Shown here piece after piece: positions 1 to 9,033 of a DNA stretch of 25,277 nucleotides. Both the position numbers and the translations under genes were made by a program. This DNA comes from JARRLC01 sp037387425 (GTDB lineage Bacteria > Pseudomonadota > Alphaproteobacteria > Rhizobiales > Rhodomicrobiaceae). The notes below the pieces were generated by a model. That model had not been told where the DNA came from and did not search any database. It worked only from the letters and a program-made list of their open reading frames with translations. Location: the NCBI GenBank assembly GCA_037387425.1, contig JARRLC010000029.1, positions 1 through 25,277 of the forward strand, given 5' to 3'. Each line of letters begins with the position of its first letter. Within the stretch, counting starts at the first letter, position 1.

Positions 1-2797
1 CGCTCATTCATGGCTTCGCCGAAATACAGCCCTTGTGCGTAGTCACAACCAAGCGCACGCATATATGCCACATCGTCTTCGCGTTCGATACCAACGGCGA
101 CGACATCTTTGCCCAATTCACGCGCCATGGCGAGCGCTGCGCGCAACACCACCGCGCCAGATTTGTTGTCGTTGCCATGCGCGACAAGCAAGCGGTCGAT
201 CTTGATGGTATCCACGGCCAACCGATGCAGATAGGCCAGCGATGAGTATCCCGCGCCGAATTCATCGAGCGAAAGCCCAGCACCGAGGCTCTTCAGGAGG
301 TCGAGCACTTCAATGGCCTGCTCGGGGTTCTCCATAATGAGTGATTCGGTAACTTCAAGGCGCAAACAGCCTTTCGGCACGCTCTCCCGGCCGAGAATAA
401 GCCGCAATTCTTGAACCAGCTCTTGCTTGAACAGATGTCGGCTGGAAATATTCATGGCGACGAACAGCGGATCTTCCTCACGCGGAAGCGCACGGTGCCA
501 GCGCGTAACCTGACGGGCGACGCGTTCCATGACATATGTGCTGAGTTCGCTGATTAGCCCTGTATCTTCAGCGACTGGCATGAATTCCGCCGCAGCCAGC
601 GAACCGAGTTTGGGATGTTCCCAGCGCATATGCGCTTCGAAACCTGCCAGTTCGTCGTCGCCAAGGCGCATCACAGGCTGATACAGCACACGGATCTGGC
701 GTTTTTCTATGGCTTGGCGCAGCCCTGTTTCGAGGGCTTCGCGGTCGTCAGGTTCGCGACGCATCTCTGGCTTGTAAAGCTCAATGCGGTCCGCGCCGGA
801 GCGTTTAGCGCGGAACATCGCGGTTTCGGCCTCACGCAGAAGATCGGCGGGAGTGGATTGCTGGCCATCGAACACCGCGATGCCGATGCTGCCTGACAGA
901 ACGATATCCTGCCCACCGATTTTCATTGGGGCGCGCAACGAACGACGCACACGTTCCGCCAGAAAGAGACGCTCAACAGCATGCTATCGCTTACGGTAAT
1001 ATCCGCCGTGCGGTTGAGTGTTTTGAAAGTATCGATATCGAGATACAGGATCGTCGGTTTACTGTTTTCGTCCTGAACGCTGGCGATAGCGCATTGTATG
1101 CGGTCAAGAAACAGCTCTCGATTCGGCAGACCGGTGAGGCTGTCGTAGATGGCGTTATGCAGCAGGCTTTCCTGCGAGCGCTTTTGGCTCGTGATATCGC
1201 GCATGAGACCAGCGCAGCGCAGTTGCTTGCTTTGACGCGATGTCACGGCCTGAGCGCGCAATTCATACCAGAGATACGTGCCATCGGCGCGGCGAAGCCG
1301 AAACTCGCAGGTGACTTCGCCAGATTGCTGTTCTCGGACGGCGGCGAGCATAAGCCGCATTCGCTCTCGGTCGGAAGCATGCAGATGTTGCAGCCAGTCT
1401 TCTGCCTTGCCTCGTAAAGTACCAGGGGCATATCCAAGCGAGGCATCAACATCCGGCCCCACGAAGACGTCATCGCGCCTTATATCCCATTCCCACACTG
1501 AAGCGCCGGACGCCTCAAGCGCGAGCACCTGAAGCTGCAAATGTCCAGCGTCCTCGCCATAAATGGTTTCGCCGCTGTTGAAGGCGTATTGCGTCACGGT
1601 GAAGCTCAGCAACGCGACGATCAGCACAAGCCCGGCGTTCAAGCTCGACACCACCACTTCACCGGACATTTTCCCAAGGATGGTAACGGCCACGCCAAAC
1701 ATCCACACCAGGAACAGCATCCATGTGGGAAGCAGCGAAAGCGAGCGCTCCTGGCCACGAAAGGCGAGGAATAGAATCAGCACACTGCCGACAGCCGCCA
1801 GCGGCACATAGGACAACCGCGCCAACCCCGAAGCTTCTTGCGGATAAAGCAGCGCAACACCAATCAGGCTTACTTGCATGACGATCCAACCGACAAACCC
1901 CCATGTGAGCGATTTGTACCAGTGTCGTAATCGCAAGAATACAAACAGGAATATCAGCGCCCCGGCGGCAACGGCAGCTTCTGTTGCGGCTCGATATACG
2001 GCGTTGTTTTCAGGGTTAAGCTGGAAGAGTTTGTGCCAAAAACCAAAATCCACACAGAGATAGGCGACAACACCCCAAGCAAAAACAGCGGCCGCTGGAA
2101 AAATGGAATTGTGATTCGCACCGAAGATCGCCGTCAAATACAGCGCAAGCACAACGGTTATGCCCAGCAAGATCCCATTGAAAAGGGTAATGTCTAACGC
2201 TCTTTTAGCGAAATTAGATGGGCTCGCCAGATAAAGCCGTGGCGTAGTAACAGAAGCGAGCTCGACGATATAGGTGATGGTCGCCCCTGGTTCCAACACG
2301 AGTTTATAGACATCGGCAAAGTCGTTTTCGATACGTTCGGGCTTAAACCCCATTGAAACTGTAACGTTGGCGACGCGCGGCGCGTCCAGATCTGGCCAGA
2401 TCATTCTGGAGCCAGGCAAATTGTAGCGTGGCGCCATAAGCCAGAGTGTTATGGTTTGATCCGTCGGATTATTCAGCGCGAAAACCATCCATGTCGGATT
2501 TGTGCCCGGGGTTTTCGCCGCGATGGACATACGACCAGCGACATTATCGGAACCCGCCGCCGTTTCGATGCTGAGATGATCGCCCCGGTCGATATAAATC
2601 TCCGACATAAGCGAAAAGTCGATTCGGTCCTGGTCGGGCGCGATGCTCTTTGCATTCAGCGCGTGTGCTGGAGCCGCGACAAATGCGCAGGACAGCAAGT
2701 ATAGAAATACGGCGGCCACCCACGCCCCCGTTCGCCACGATGTCAATGTAATCAATGACTGCGTGCGTATCTCGGAAGCCTTCGTCAATTCTGCCAT
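1..2797 (-). pseudogene. 7TM-DISM / PAS / GGDEF / EAL sensor gene, frameshifted with the GGDEF motif missing; 3' end outside window
   Basis: This is a membrane sensor of the cyclic-di-GMP signalling class. From the ATG at 2797 it has a signal or membrane segment (about residues 24-46, ending AHA), a periplasmic region to about 205, about seven membrane helices (206-400), a PAS domain (about 425-550) and the start of a GGDEF domain (DSLTGLPNR, then LYLDIDTFKTLN). The frame ends at a stop at 923. The rest of the protein continues in another frame from about 975 to the window edge (AERVRRSLRAPMKIGGQDI, SGSIGIAVF, then EAL). Across the junction, the roughly 35-45 residues that should hold the GGDEF motif are absent, so this looks like a deletion rather than a one-base slip. 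The EAL domain is also degenerate: FEAHMRW in place of EALLRW, DEFGAGYSS in place of DDFGTGYSS, and AVGIE in place of AEGVE. The Lys of TIKID and the QG motif remain. It lies 35 bases after the acetyltransferase gene. An assembly error cannot be excluded. Confidence 0.85.
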
Positions 2798-2832
2798 TCC
2801 AGCGGACCCTTTAAGCTTGGATTCGCTTACCG

Positions 2833-3420
2833 TTAGCGGCGCAAATCTTCTTCTACGATCGCATACAGCAAATGGTCCTGCCATATACCGTTGATCTTAA
2901 GATATTGGCGGGCAAGCCCTTCATACAAGAAACCGCATTTTTCTAAAAGCCCGCTCGAAGGTGCATTACTGGGAAGACACGCTGCTTCCAGACGGTGAAA
3001 ACCAAGTGTATCAAAGACAAACGGAACGATAACCTTCATCGCCGCTGTCATGTACCCTTGCCTGCTATAGGGAGCACCAACCCAATAGCCCACGGAAACA
3101 GACTGACTCACACCACGCCGTACATTCGTAAGCGTTACGCCACCGAGCAACTTTTTATCACCACTTCTAAACAGAAAAAAGGCGTAACCCGTCCCGTCCC
3201 GGATTTCGCGATGGTAATGACGCAAGCGGCGACGGTACGCGGCACGGGATAATTCGTCTTCGCCCCACTCTGGTTCCCACGGACGTAAAAAGTTGCGGCT
3301 TTTATCACGTAACCGCGCCCATTGGGAATAATCTCCCGACTGCGGATAACGCAGCCACACGCCGTCGCCTTTTAGAATGGGGCCGTTCTCCAGTAGCGAG
3401 ACCGACCGCAAAAACGCCAT
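2833..3420 (-). CDS. GNAT acetyltransferase, RimJ-like (ribosomal protein N-acetyltransferase family)
   Basis: This is a 195-residue GNAT-fold acetyltransferase of the RimJ/RimL type. These enzymes move an acetyl group from acetyl-CoA to the N-terminus of a ribosomal protein or to another small amine. The sequence shows an early WLRYP strand, the usual VGYWVGAPYSRQGYMTAAM stretch with the acetyl-CoA binding loop (about residues 119-126), and a late LPSNAPSSGLLEKCGF motif in which Asn precedes the alpha-helix. The start is set at 3420 because GGAGG lies 6 bases upstream. The longer frame, starting at 3492, has no such site. The gene follows the M16 peptidase gene on the same strand after a gap of about 155 bases, and precedes the broken sensor gene. 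RimJ is a family-level call, and the true substrate cannot be read from the sequence. Confidence 0.88.
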   Translation of the reverse strand: MAFLRSVSLLENGPILKGDGVWLRYPQSGDYSQWARLRDKSRNFLRPWEPEWGEDELSRAAYRRRLRHYHREIRDGTGYAFFLFRSGDKKLLGGVTLTNVRRGVSQSVSVGYWVGAPYSRQGYMTAAMKVIVPFVFDTLGFHRLEAACLPSNAPSSGLLEKCGFLYEGLARQYLKINGIWQDHLLYAIVEEDLRR

Positions 3421-3575
3421 AGGAGACCTCCAAAAGCTAAACCCTGAATGGTTTGACCGCATCGTTATGGGACTCTTTGCTGTTTCTCCCATGATCCTAA
3501 AAGCAGCTTTAGCAAATCAACGCGCTGCATTTTACTGCTTTTTGCGCCGTTCGGGTGTGTCTTTCTGACGCCGAA

Positions 3576-4853
3576 TCAATGCACCATTTCGCGGGCTGAG
3601 CTTTCTGTTACCGCATCGCGCAGCCGGTCGGATACTTCTTTCGGGCCAACGCTGGCGGTTACGGGGTGTTTCATCAGCACGAAGCTGGCCGCCAGCGCGC
3701 CCACATCCATCCGTGTTACGCTATCGATACGCTCTATCAGTTCAGCGGTTGGAATCTGGCGTCCGAACAGCAACAGATCGCGGGCAAGTTGCGCTGCGCA
3801 AGCCTCCGAGCTTTCCAGTCCCATCAGCAGCGACGCTTTGATCTGGGCCTTAGCGCGCGACAATTCGGCTTCTGTCGGGCCATCCATAGCGACCTCGCGC
3901 AGTTCGTTCATGACGACTTGCACCAACTCATCCACTTGCGCCGTGCCGGTGGCGGCGTGGATGCCAAACAATCCGGTGTCTGAGAAGCCCCAGCCGAAAG
4001 CGTGGATATCGTAGCATAGGCCGCGCTGTTCGCGTGCCTCCTGGAACAGCCGTGACGACATGCCGCCGCCCATCAGCACCGAATAAATCAGCGATGTGAA
4101 ATAAGCGTCATCGCGGAAGGAAGGCGCCTCGAACCCGATGATAACGTGGCTCTGCTCGAAACGACGGCTAAGACTGCGATGTCCGCCCACATATTTCGCC
4201 GGTTCGTATGTGCGCCCTGCATCGGCAGGGAGTGTGCTGAACAGCCGTTCGCCAAGCGCTGCGATTTCGTCATGGTTTACCGCACCCGCCGCGCTCAGAA
4301 TCATACGAGGGCCGGTATAAGCCGAAGTGCGATACGCGATGAGTTCGTTACGCCCCAACGCCCGCACAGTGCCGGGTGTTCCCAAAATGGGACGGCCCAA
4401 CGGCTGATCAGGATAAGCGGCTTCCTGCGCCAACTCAAACACCAAATCGTCAGGTGTATCTTGCACGGCGGCGATTTCCTGGAGGATGACTTCTTTTTCT
4501 CGCTCCAGATCGTCCGGGGTGAACACAGGATTAAGCAGAATATCGCCGAGAATTTCCAACGACAGCGGCACATGCTCTTTCAGCACGCGCAAAAAATAAT
4601 CCGTGGTCTCAAAGCTGGTGACGGCGTTCATCGCCCCGCCAACCGCTTCGATTTCTTCTGCAATCTGCAAGGCGCTGCGCGTCTGGGTGCCTTTGAAGGC
4701 CATATGCTCCATAAGATGCGCCAGCCCGTGCTCGTTTCCAGTTTCGGCGCGTGCGCCAGTGTGGATCCACATGCCGAGCGAGGCTGTTTCAAGCTGCGGC
4801 ATATTTCGTGTTACAATGCGTAAACCGTTATCCAATGTTGTTATTTCAGTCAT
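3576..4853 (-). CDS. M16 family zinc peptidase (processing-peptidase-like)
   Basis: This 425-residue protein belongs to the pitrilysin (M16B) family, related to the mitochondrial processing peptidase beta subunit. The inverted zinc motif HxxEH is seen as HLMEH at residues 46-50, and the third metal ligand is probably Glu126 in VILQEIAAV. The length matches a single M16B subunit with an active N-terminal half and a C-terminal half that closes over the substrate. No signal peptide is evident, so it is probably cytoplasmic. Its ATG overlaps the thrC stop by 4 bases (ATGA), which implies translational coupling. The pairing of thrC with an M16 peptidase is common in alphaproteobacteria, but the functional link is not clear. 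The peptide substrate is unknown. Confidence 0.95.
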   Translation of the reverse strand: MTEITTLDNGLRIVTRNMPQLETASLGMWIHTGARAETGNEHGLAHLMEHMAFKGTQTRSALQIAEEIEAVGGAMNAVTSFETTDYFLRVLKEHVPLSLEILGDILLNPVFTPDDLEREKEVILQEIAAVQDTPDDLVFELAQEAAYPDQPLGRPILGTPGTVRALGRNELIAYRTSAYTGPRMILSAAGAVNHDEIAALGERLFSTLPADAGRTYEPAKYVGGHRSLSRRFEQSHVIIGFEAPSFRDDAYFTSLIYSVLMGGGMSSRLFQEAREQRGLCYDIHAFGWGFSDTGLFGIHAATGTAQVDELVQVVMNELREVAMDGPTEAELSRAKAQIKASLLMGLESSEACAAQLARDLLLFGRQIPTAELIERIDSVTRMDVGALAASFVLMKHPVTASVGPKEVSDRLRDAVTESSAREMVH

Positions 4854-6259
4854 GATTGAACACCTCGCGCTATGCTTCGCGCCCGCTCACGGATAAATTG
4901 ACGCACCGTATCCGCGTTCGCATCGAGTGTGGAATATTGCTCAGTCCCCGACAATACCTTTTGCAGACGTTCCGGCACATCGGCTGAGCGTGCGGCGGCG
5001 CGTTCCATGGCGTCGGGAAATTTGGCCGGGTGCGCGGTGGCAAGCGCTATCATCGGCGATGCGGCGTCGGCGCCTTCGGCCTCGGCTTCGCGCTCTGCGG
5101 CGGCAAGCCCCACCGCCGTATGCGGATCGGCGAGGTAGCCTGTTTCGCGGTAGACGCGGGCGATAGTGGCGGCGGTTTCCGCCTCGTCCACGCGATGCGC
5201 GGAGAATGTATCGGCTATCCTTGCGCGCTCTGCCTCGCTGAGTGTAAACATGCCTTTCTCGGCGAATTCCGCCATCACAGCGCGCACACGTTCCGCATCA
5301 CGGCCGCTCACCTCAAAGATCAAACGCTCGAAATTGCTGGAAATCTGAATGTCCATACTCGGGCTGGCCGTTGCCACAACTGGACGCGGCTCGTAGCGGC
5401 CAGTTTCCAGCGTGCGGGCGAGAATGTCGTTGCTGTTGGTGGCGATTGTCAGCCGCTTGACCGGAAGCCCAGTGCGCATCGCAGCAAAACCGGCGAAGAT
5501 GTCGCCAAAATTCCCCGTCGGCACAGAGAAACGCACGCCGCGATTGGGAGCGCCAAGCGCCACGCCAGAGGTAAAATAATACACCATCTGCGCCACGATA
5601 CGCGCCCAGTTGATGGAGTTAACAGCCGAAAGCTGCGCTTCATCGCGCAGCGCTTTCACCAGATTTTGGCAGTCGTCGAACGTGCCGCGAATGGCCATTG
5701 GGTAGACGTTTTCCGCGCCTGATGTCGTCATTTGCTTGCGCTGCGCAGGGCTGATGCGTCCATCCGGGAACAGCACGAACAGATCGATGGCTTCGCGGTT
5801 CTTAAACGCTTCCACCGCCGCCGCGCCGGTATCGCCCGAGGTCGCCGCTAGAATGGTGGCGCGCTGGCCTAAGCGCACCAGCGTACGATCCATCCACAAG
5901 CCGAGAAGCTGCATCGCCAGATCTTTGAATGCCAACGTGGGCCCGTGAAACAGCTCCAGTAGCCATAAATTGGGGCCAAGCTGAATAAGCGGCGTGGTTG
6001 CGGGATGCGCGAATTCAGCATAGGCGCTGGCGATGAGCGCTTCCAGGTCTTGCGCCGCAATCGTGTCGCCCACAAACGGCTTCAGCACGGATGCCGCCGC
6101 GTTGACATAATCGCGCCCGCCAAGAGAGGCTATCTGCTCATTCGAGAAGCTGGGCCATGCCTCCGGCACATAGAGACCGCCGTCGCGGGCCAGCCCGGCC
6201 ATAAGCACCTCTTCGAAATTCAAGCGAGGCGCTTCCCCACGTGTGCTGATGTATTGCAC
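4850..6259 (-). CDS. thrC: Threonine synthase
   Basis: Threonine synthase is a pyridoxal-phosphate enzyme that converts O-phosphohomoserine to threonine and phosphate, the last step of threonine synthesis. The 469-residue protein starts with the typical MQYISTRG segment. The cofactor lysine is Lys112 in GPTLAFKDLAMQ, and the phosphate-binding ATSGDTGAAA loop lies at residues 139-148. VYPMAIRGTFDDCQ and SINWARIVAQMVYYF are also family signatures. The start codon is GTG at 6259, with AAGGA about 9-10 bases upstream. The gene ends inside the first codons of the M16 peptidase gene (4-base overlap). The length is normal for the long class of the family, and no defect is seen. Confidence 0.97.
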   Translation of the reverse strand: MQYISTRGEAPRLNFEEVLMAGLARDGGLYVPEAWPSFSNEQIASLGGRDYVNAAASVLKPFVGDTIAAQDLEALIASAYAEFAHPATTPLIQLGPNLWLLELFHGPTLAFKDLAMQLLGLWMDRTLVRLGQRATILAATSGDTGAAAVEAFKNREAIDLFVLFPDGRISPAQRKQMTTSGAENVYPMAIRGTFDDCQNLVKALRDEAQLSAVNSINWARIVAQMVYYFTSGVALGAPNRGVRFSVPTGNFGDIFAGFAAMRTGLPVKRLTIATNSNDILARTLETGRYEPRPVVATASPSMDIQISSNFERLIFEVSGRDAERVRAVMAEFAEKGMFTLSEAERARIADTFSAHRVDEAETAATIARVYRETGYLADPHTAVGLAAAEREAEAEGADAASPMIALATAHPAKFPDAMERAAARSADVPERLQKVLSGTEQYSTLDANADTVRQFIRERARSIARGVQS

Positions 6260-6835
6260 CTGAGTGTCCTTAAAGCGTTATGCAGACGGTCTTACCAAAA
6301 AGCGCCGCCTAATAGGTGTAGCTCGTGCCGCCAGTAAAACCCGCGGATCCCGCAGTTCAAGGAGGCAGAACGCGTGGCGACACTATACGTTGCTTTCGCC
6401 GGGGGCAATCGCCGTATACAATGGGCAGGGCTGATTTTAGGGGGATATCAAACGGAAAAAGCACACCGATTATGTGAGAACCGTTCTGATTATTCCCGCG
6501 ACATAACGGTTTCCAGGCGATACAGGGAAGTTTAGCTGAGGATCACACAGAAATTACTGAGTATTTATTGGGATGCCATCAGCCATGTCCGCTTTGGCGC
6601 GCCTTAATAAAATATCAGTGTGATTTGGTGGCGCAGTCAGCACTATGCTAAACTGTTTCGATCAGCTTTTTGTTTCAAGAGGCTTGGGGGCAACAAATAG
6701 TAGGTAGGAATCAAAAGGATAACTTGCGGCAACTTGAATTCTGCTGCTTCGCGCACCATTATGCGGACGATCGAGTCGCAGCGCAGCGTTTTCATTCATA
6801 TTTATTTTCACGCTGACAATTAAAGGCAATTCACG
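6260..6835. other. Intergenic region between divergent thrC and lipoprotein gene
   Basis: These 576 bases must contain the thrC promoter (minus strand) and the lipoprotein promoter (plus strand). The only coding candidate is a weak small frame at 6374-6535, listed separately. The right part (about 6570-6835) is richer in A and T. It holds possible -10-like sequences such as TATGCT and CTAAAC near 6644-6653, but none has a convincing -35 partner. No RNA gene, riboswitch or mobile element was recognised. Confidence 0.5.
6374..6535 (+). CDS. Possible small ORF, 53 residues, unknown
   Basis: A GTG-started frame of 53 residues has a strong ribosome binding site: AAGGAGG at 6359-6365, 8 bases before the GTG. 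The predicted peptide begins VATLYVAFAGGNRR and ends with a basic, tyrosine-containing tail. It has no signal peptide, membrane segment or family motif that I recognise. It lies alone in the gap upstream of thrC, divergent from it. The binding site is the only positive evidence, so this may be chance. Confidence 0.25.
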   Translation: MATLYVAFAGGNRRIQWAGLILGGYQTEKAHRLCENRSDYSRDITVSRRYREV

Positions 6836-7495
6836 ATGGCGCGCCTAGTAGAGACGAAAGACAGAGCATTTCGGTTAAGGGCAGCCGCCATGGTTTCCGC
6901 CATGACCGCCATACTGGCGCTTGGAGGATGCGGCGGGGGCGGAGGCGGACTACTTGGCTCCTCTCCAGCAAGCAAAACTGAAGCGCCTATCGCACTTACC
7001 CCGAAAGGTGGGGGAGCGCAGAGCACAAGCAGTACTCTGACCGGCGAAATCGATAAAAAAGAATTGCGCAAGGCGATAGAACGCTACCGGATTATCAAAA
7101 AGCGCAGTGTAGGCAGATACAAAACCGCCGCCGCCGATCTGAACGGCGATGGCCGCGTGGAAGCCATCGTGATCTTTTCCGGCGATGACTGGTGCAAGAA
7201 AACCGGATGCTCCCTGGTCGTGTTCCAAATGGAACGGACGGGCTTTCGTCCTGTCACGCATGTGACGAGCGCCCATGCCCCCGTGCTGGTTGGGCCTGAC
7301 AGCAGCTATGGCTGGCGCGATCTTATCGTGAAAACGGGGGGCGGCGCTGCGCCTATCCGTAAAGTGCGCTTGGCTTTCACGGGGAAGGGCTATCCGAGGA
7401 ACGCGCTGCTTCAACCCGAACCTACAGGCGAAGCGCTTTCACAATCCCACGTGATCATGCAGGAAAATCCGGCGTTTTCATCGTCTTACAATTAG
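6836..7495 (+). CDS. Predicted lipoprotein with FG-GAP-like calcium loop
   Basis: I do not recognise this 219-residue protein as a named family. It has a basic N-terminus, a hydrophobic segment and a lipobox ending LALGGC, with Cys32 as the likely lipidated residue. A run of glycines follows, then a flexible linker. This points to an outer-membrane or periplasmic lipoprotein. The motif DLNGDGRVE (residues 101-109) matches the Dx(D/N)xDG calcium loop of FG-GAP/VCBS and dockerin-like repeats. The following FSGDDWCKKTGCSLVVF segment has two cysteines (120 and 125) that could pair. The start at 6836 has AAAGG about 9 bases upstream; a later Met19 is possible but would shorten the signal. The gene is alone on its strand and converges on the monooxygenase gene. 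Confidence 0.8.
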   Translation: MARLVETKDRAFRLRAAAMVSAMTAILALGGCGGGGGGLLGSSPASKTEAPIALTPKGGGAQSTSSTLTGEIDKKELRKAIERYRIIKKRSVGRYKTAAADLNGDGRVEAIVIFSGDDWCKKTGCSLVVFQMERTGFRPVTHVTSAHAPVLVGPDSSYGWRDLIVKTGGGAAPIRKVRLAFTGKGYPRNALLQPEPTGEALSQSHVIMQENPAFSSSYN

Positions 7496-7522
7496 GTCGC
7501 GCGCGAATGGTTTCGTTTGCTG

Positions 7523-7552
7523 GGATGGGTTGCGTTTATACGCGACCCATCC
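7523..7552. terminator. Hairpin between convergent genes
   Basis: GGATGGGTTGCG and CGCGACCCATCC form a 12-pair stem with one G-U pair around a TTTATA loop. It lies between the lipoprotein stop and the monooxygenase stop, which face each other, so it probably ends transcripts from both sides. There is no clear T tract. Confidence 0.6.
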
Positions 7553-7566
7553 GATGCCCTACGCGC

Positions 7567-8760
7567 TCATTCTGTCACCCGGAACCCATATAGCCAGTCA
7601 TAGCGGCGCAGAAGCATGCTGTCCGGCATGAAGGCTAGCACCGCGTTCCGCGACATCCGCATGAAGCCGTCCATGTGGTAAATCTCACCCATACGCGCCG
7701 ACGCCGCCACGATCTGGTTCGTGCGCCTCACGCGTCTGCCTTCGTAACGCTGGAACGCAGCAGCCAGATTATCCGGCGAATAGTCGAGTTCCGCCGCCAG
7801 CACCTCGGCGTCTTCAATCGCCATCACCGCGCCTGACGCCAGAAACGGCAATGGCGGATGCGCAGCGTCGCCCAGCAAGGTCACCGCGTCTTTTGACCAG
7901 CTGTCTAGCGGTGGACGGTGAAGCAGCGGCCATTTGATCCACCCGGCAAAGCAGGAGAGGATGTTTTGCGCCGCAGTCGGCCAGTCCGTAAAATCTGGGG
8001 TCGTGGCAGAGCCATCGCCCCCCGCACCGCTGGCGTTGCCGCGCCTGGAAGCGGCGGCCTCATCCACCACCGCCACGGCGTTCACCGGACCGGCGGGGCC
8101 GCACACATAGAGCACCAGATGCGCATTCGGCGCCATCCACAGCCCGACAGAGTGCTCATCTGTGAGCGCGGGCACATCGGAGAGTTTCGCAGTCGCCCGC
8201 CACGCCACCTTGCCCGAAGGCGACGGCGCACCGCCAAACATCTGTGTTCTCAACCGCGAGCGCGCCCCGTCCGCGCAGACAAGCGCGCTCCCCTCAATGT
8301 TCCGGCCATCGGTGGATGTGACCTTAACCGGTGTTCCGAAATTGGCTATCGAGGCAACGCGGAAAGACGATGTGATGGTAACGCCGCTCATCTCCCGCGC
8401 CGTTTCCAGAAGCAGCGCATAGAGCCGCCGGCGCTCGGTGGTTGAATACGGTGCGTCGTGGCGGCGTGCGATCTCGTCACCCAATGGCATGCTGGCGAGG
8501 CAACGGCTACTGCGTCCATCGCGAATGACAAGCGTTCGCGGACGCGCTGAAATGGCGTCGAATTTTTCCGCCAGCCCCCACGCTGAAAGGATGTGATAGC
8601 CATTCGGGCCGATTTGCAGCCCTGCGCCCACCTCAGCAAATTCAGCTTCTGCTTCAAGCACATGAACGGACTTGCCACGGCGCGCCAAAGCGATGGCTGC
8701 GCTTAAGCCTCCAATGCCTGCGCCTGCGATCAGGACCGGTAGCTTGGTTTGCGCCCCCAT
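7567..8760 (-). CDS. FAD-dependent monooxygenase, salicylate-hydroxylase-like
   Basis: This 397-residue flavoprotein belongs to the class A aromatic hydroxylase family, which uses NAD(P)H and oxygen to hydroxylate aromatic rings. The N-terminal FAD-binding motif is GAGIGG (residues 13-18), followed by Glu36 at the end of the second strand. The mid-protein DG motif appears as CADGARSR, and the second FAD motif as LLGDAAHPPLPFLASGA. The ATG at 8760 is preferred over the in-frame GTG at 8766 because GAGG lies 5 bases before the ATG and overlaps the GTG. The gene begins 18 bases after the zf-CHCC gene and is probably co-transcribed with it. Salicylate 1-hydroxylase, 3-hydroxybenzoate 6-hydroxylase or a ubiquinone-type hydroxylase cannot be told apart from sequence alone. 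Confidence 0.9.
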   Translation of the reverse strand: MGAQTKLPVLIAGAGIGGLSAAIALARRGKSVHVLEAEAEFAEVGAGLQIGPNGYHILSAWGLAEKFDAISARPRTLVIRDGRSSRCLASMPLGDEIARRHDAPYSTTERRRLYALLLETAREMSGVTITSSFRVASIANFGTPVKVTSTDGRNIEGSALVCADGARSRLRTQMFGGAPSPSGKVAWRATAKLSDVPALTDEHSVGLWMAPNAHLVLYVCGPAGPVNAVAVVDEAAASRRGNASGAGGDGSATTPDFTDWPTAAQNILSCFAGWIKWPLLHRPPLDSWSKDAVTLLGDAAHPPLPFLASGAVMAIEDAEVLAAELDYSPDNLAAAFQRYEGRRVRRTNQIVAASARMGEIYHMDGFMRMSRNAVLAFMPDSMLLRRYDWLYGFRVTE

Positions 8761-8778
8761 GACCACCTCTTTATCGCA

Positions 8779-9033
8779 TCATCGCGTTGATGGGGTGTCA
8801 TCCTCGTATAGACAATAAGGCGGGTCGGTCTGATCCGGTTCGATATGCGGATCGTAGGTGTATAGCGTGGAGCAATATGGGCAAACGATCTGATCGTTCG
8901 CGCCCATATCGAGATAGACATGCGGGTGGCTCATCGGCGGCCGCGCGCCCATGCACCGGAATTCCTTAACGCCGATGTGGATTTTCTCCACGCCGATTTC
9001 GTTGCATAGATGAGGCGTGTCATGTGTCGCCAT
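8779..9033 (-). CDS. zf-CHCC zinc-finger protein (NDUFS6-like)
   Basis: This 84-residue protein carries the zf-CHCC motif known from the mitochondrial complex I accessory subunit NDUFS6 and its alphaproteobacterial relatives. The likely zinc ligands are Cys27, His36, Cys51 and Cys54 (EFRCMGARPP, SHPHVYLDMG and VCPYCSTLY). In mitochondria the protein supports late assembly of complex I; the same role in bacteria is only inferred. No membrane segment is present. The start at 9033 has only a weak ribosome binding site. The acidic C-terminal tail (DPHIEPDQTD) is typical of the family. The gene lies directly upstream of the FAD monooxygenase gene on the same strand. Confidence 0.9.
   Translation of the reverse strand: MATHDTPHLCNEIGVEKIHIGVKEFRCMGARPPMSHPHVYLDMGANDQIVCPYCSTLYTYDPHIEPDQTDPPYCLYEDDTPSTR

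Noticed and set aside
971..985. Programmed frameshift in the GGDEF/EAL gene
   Set aside because: No slippery heptamer is present, and a stretch of domain is missing, which a programmed shift would not explain.
4146..4823. 225-residue plus-strand frame opposite the M16 peptidase gene
   Set aside because: It is an antisense shadow of a gene with clear catalytic motifs; its translation has no domain features.
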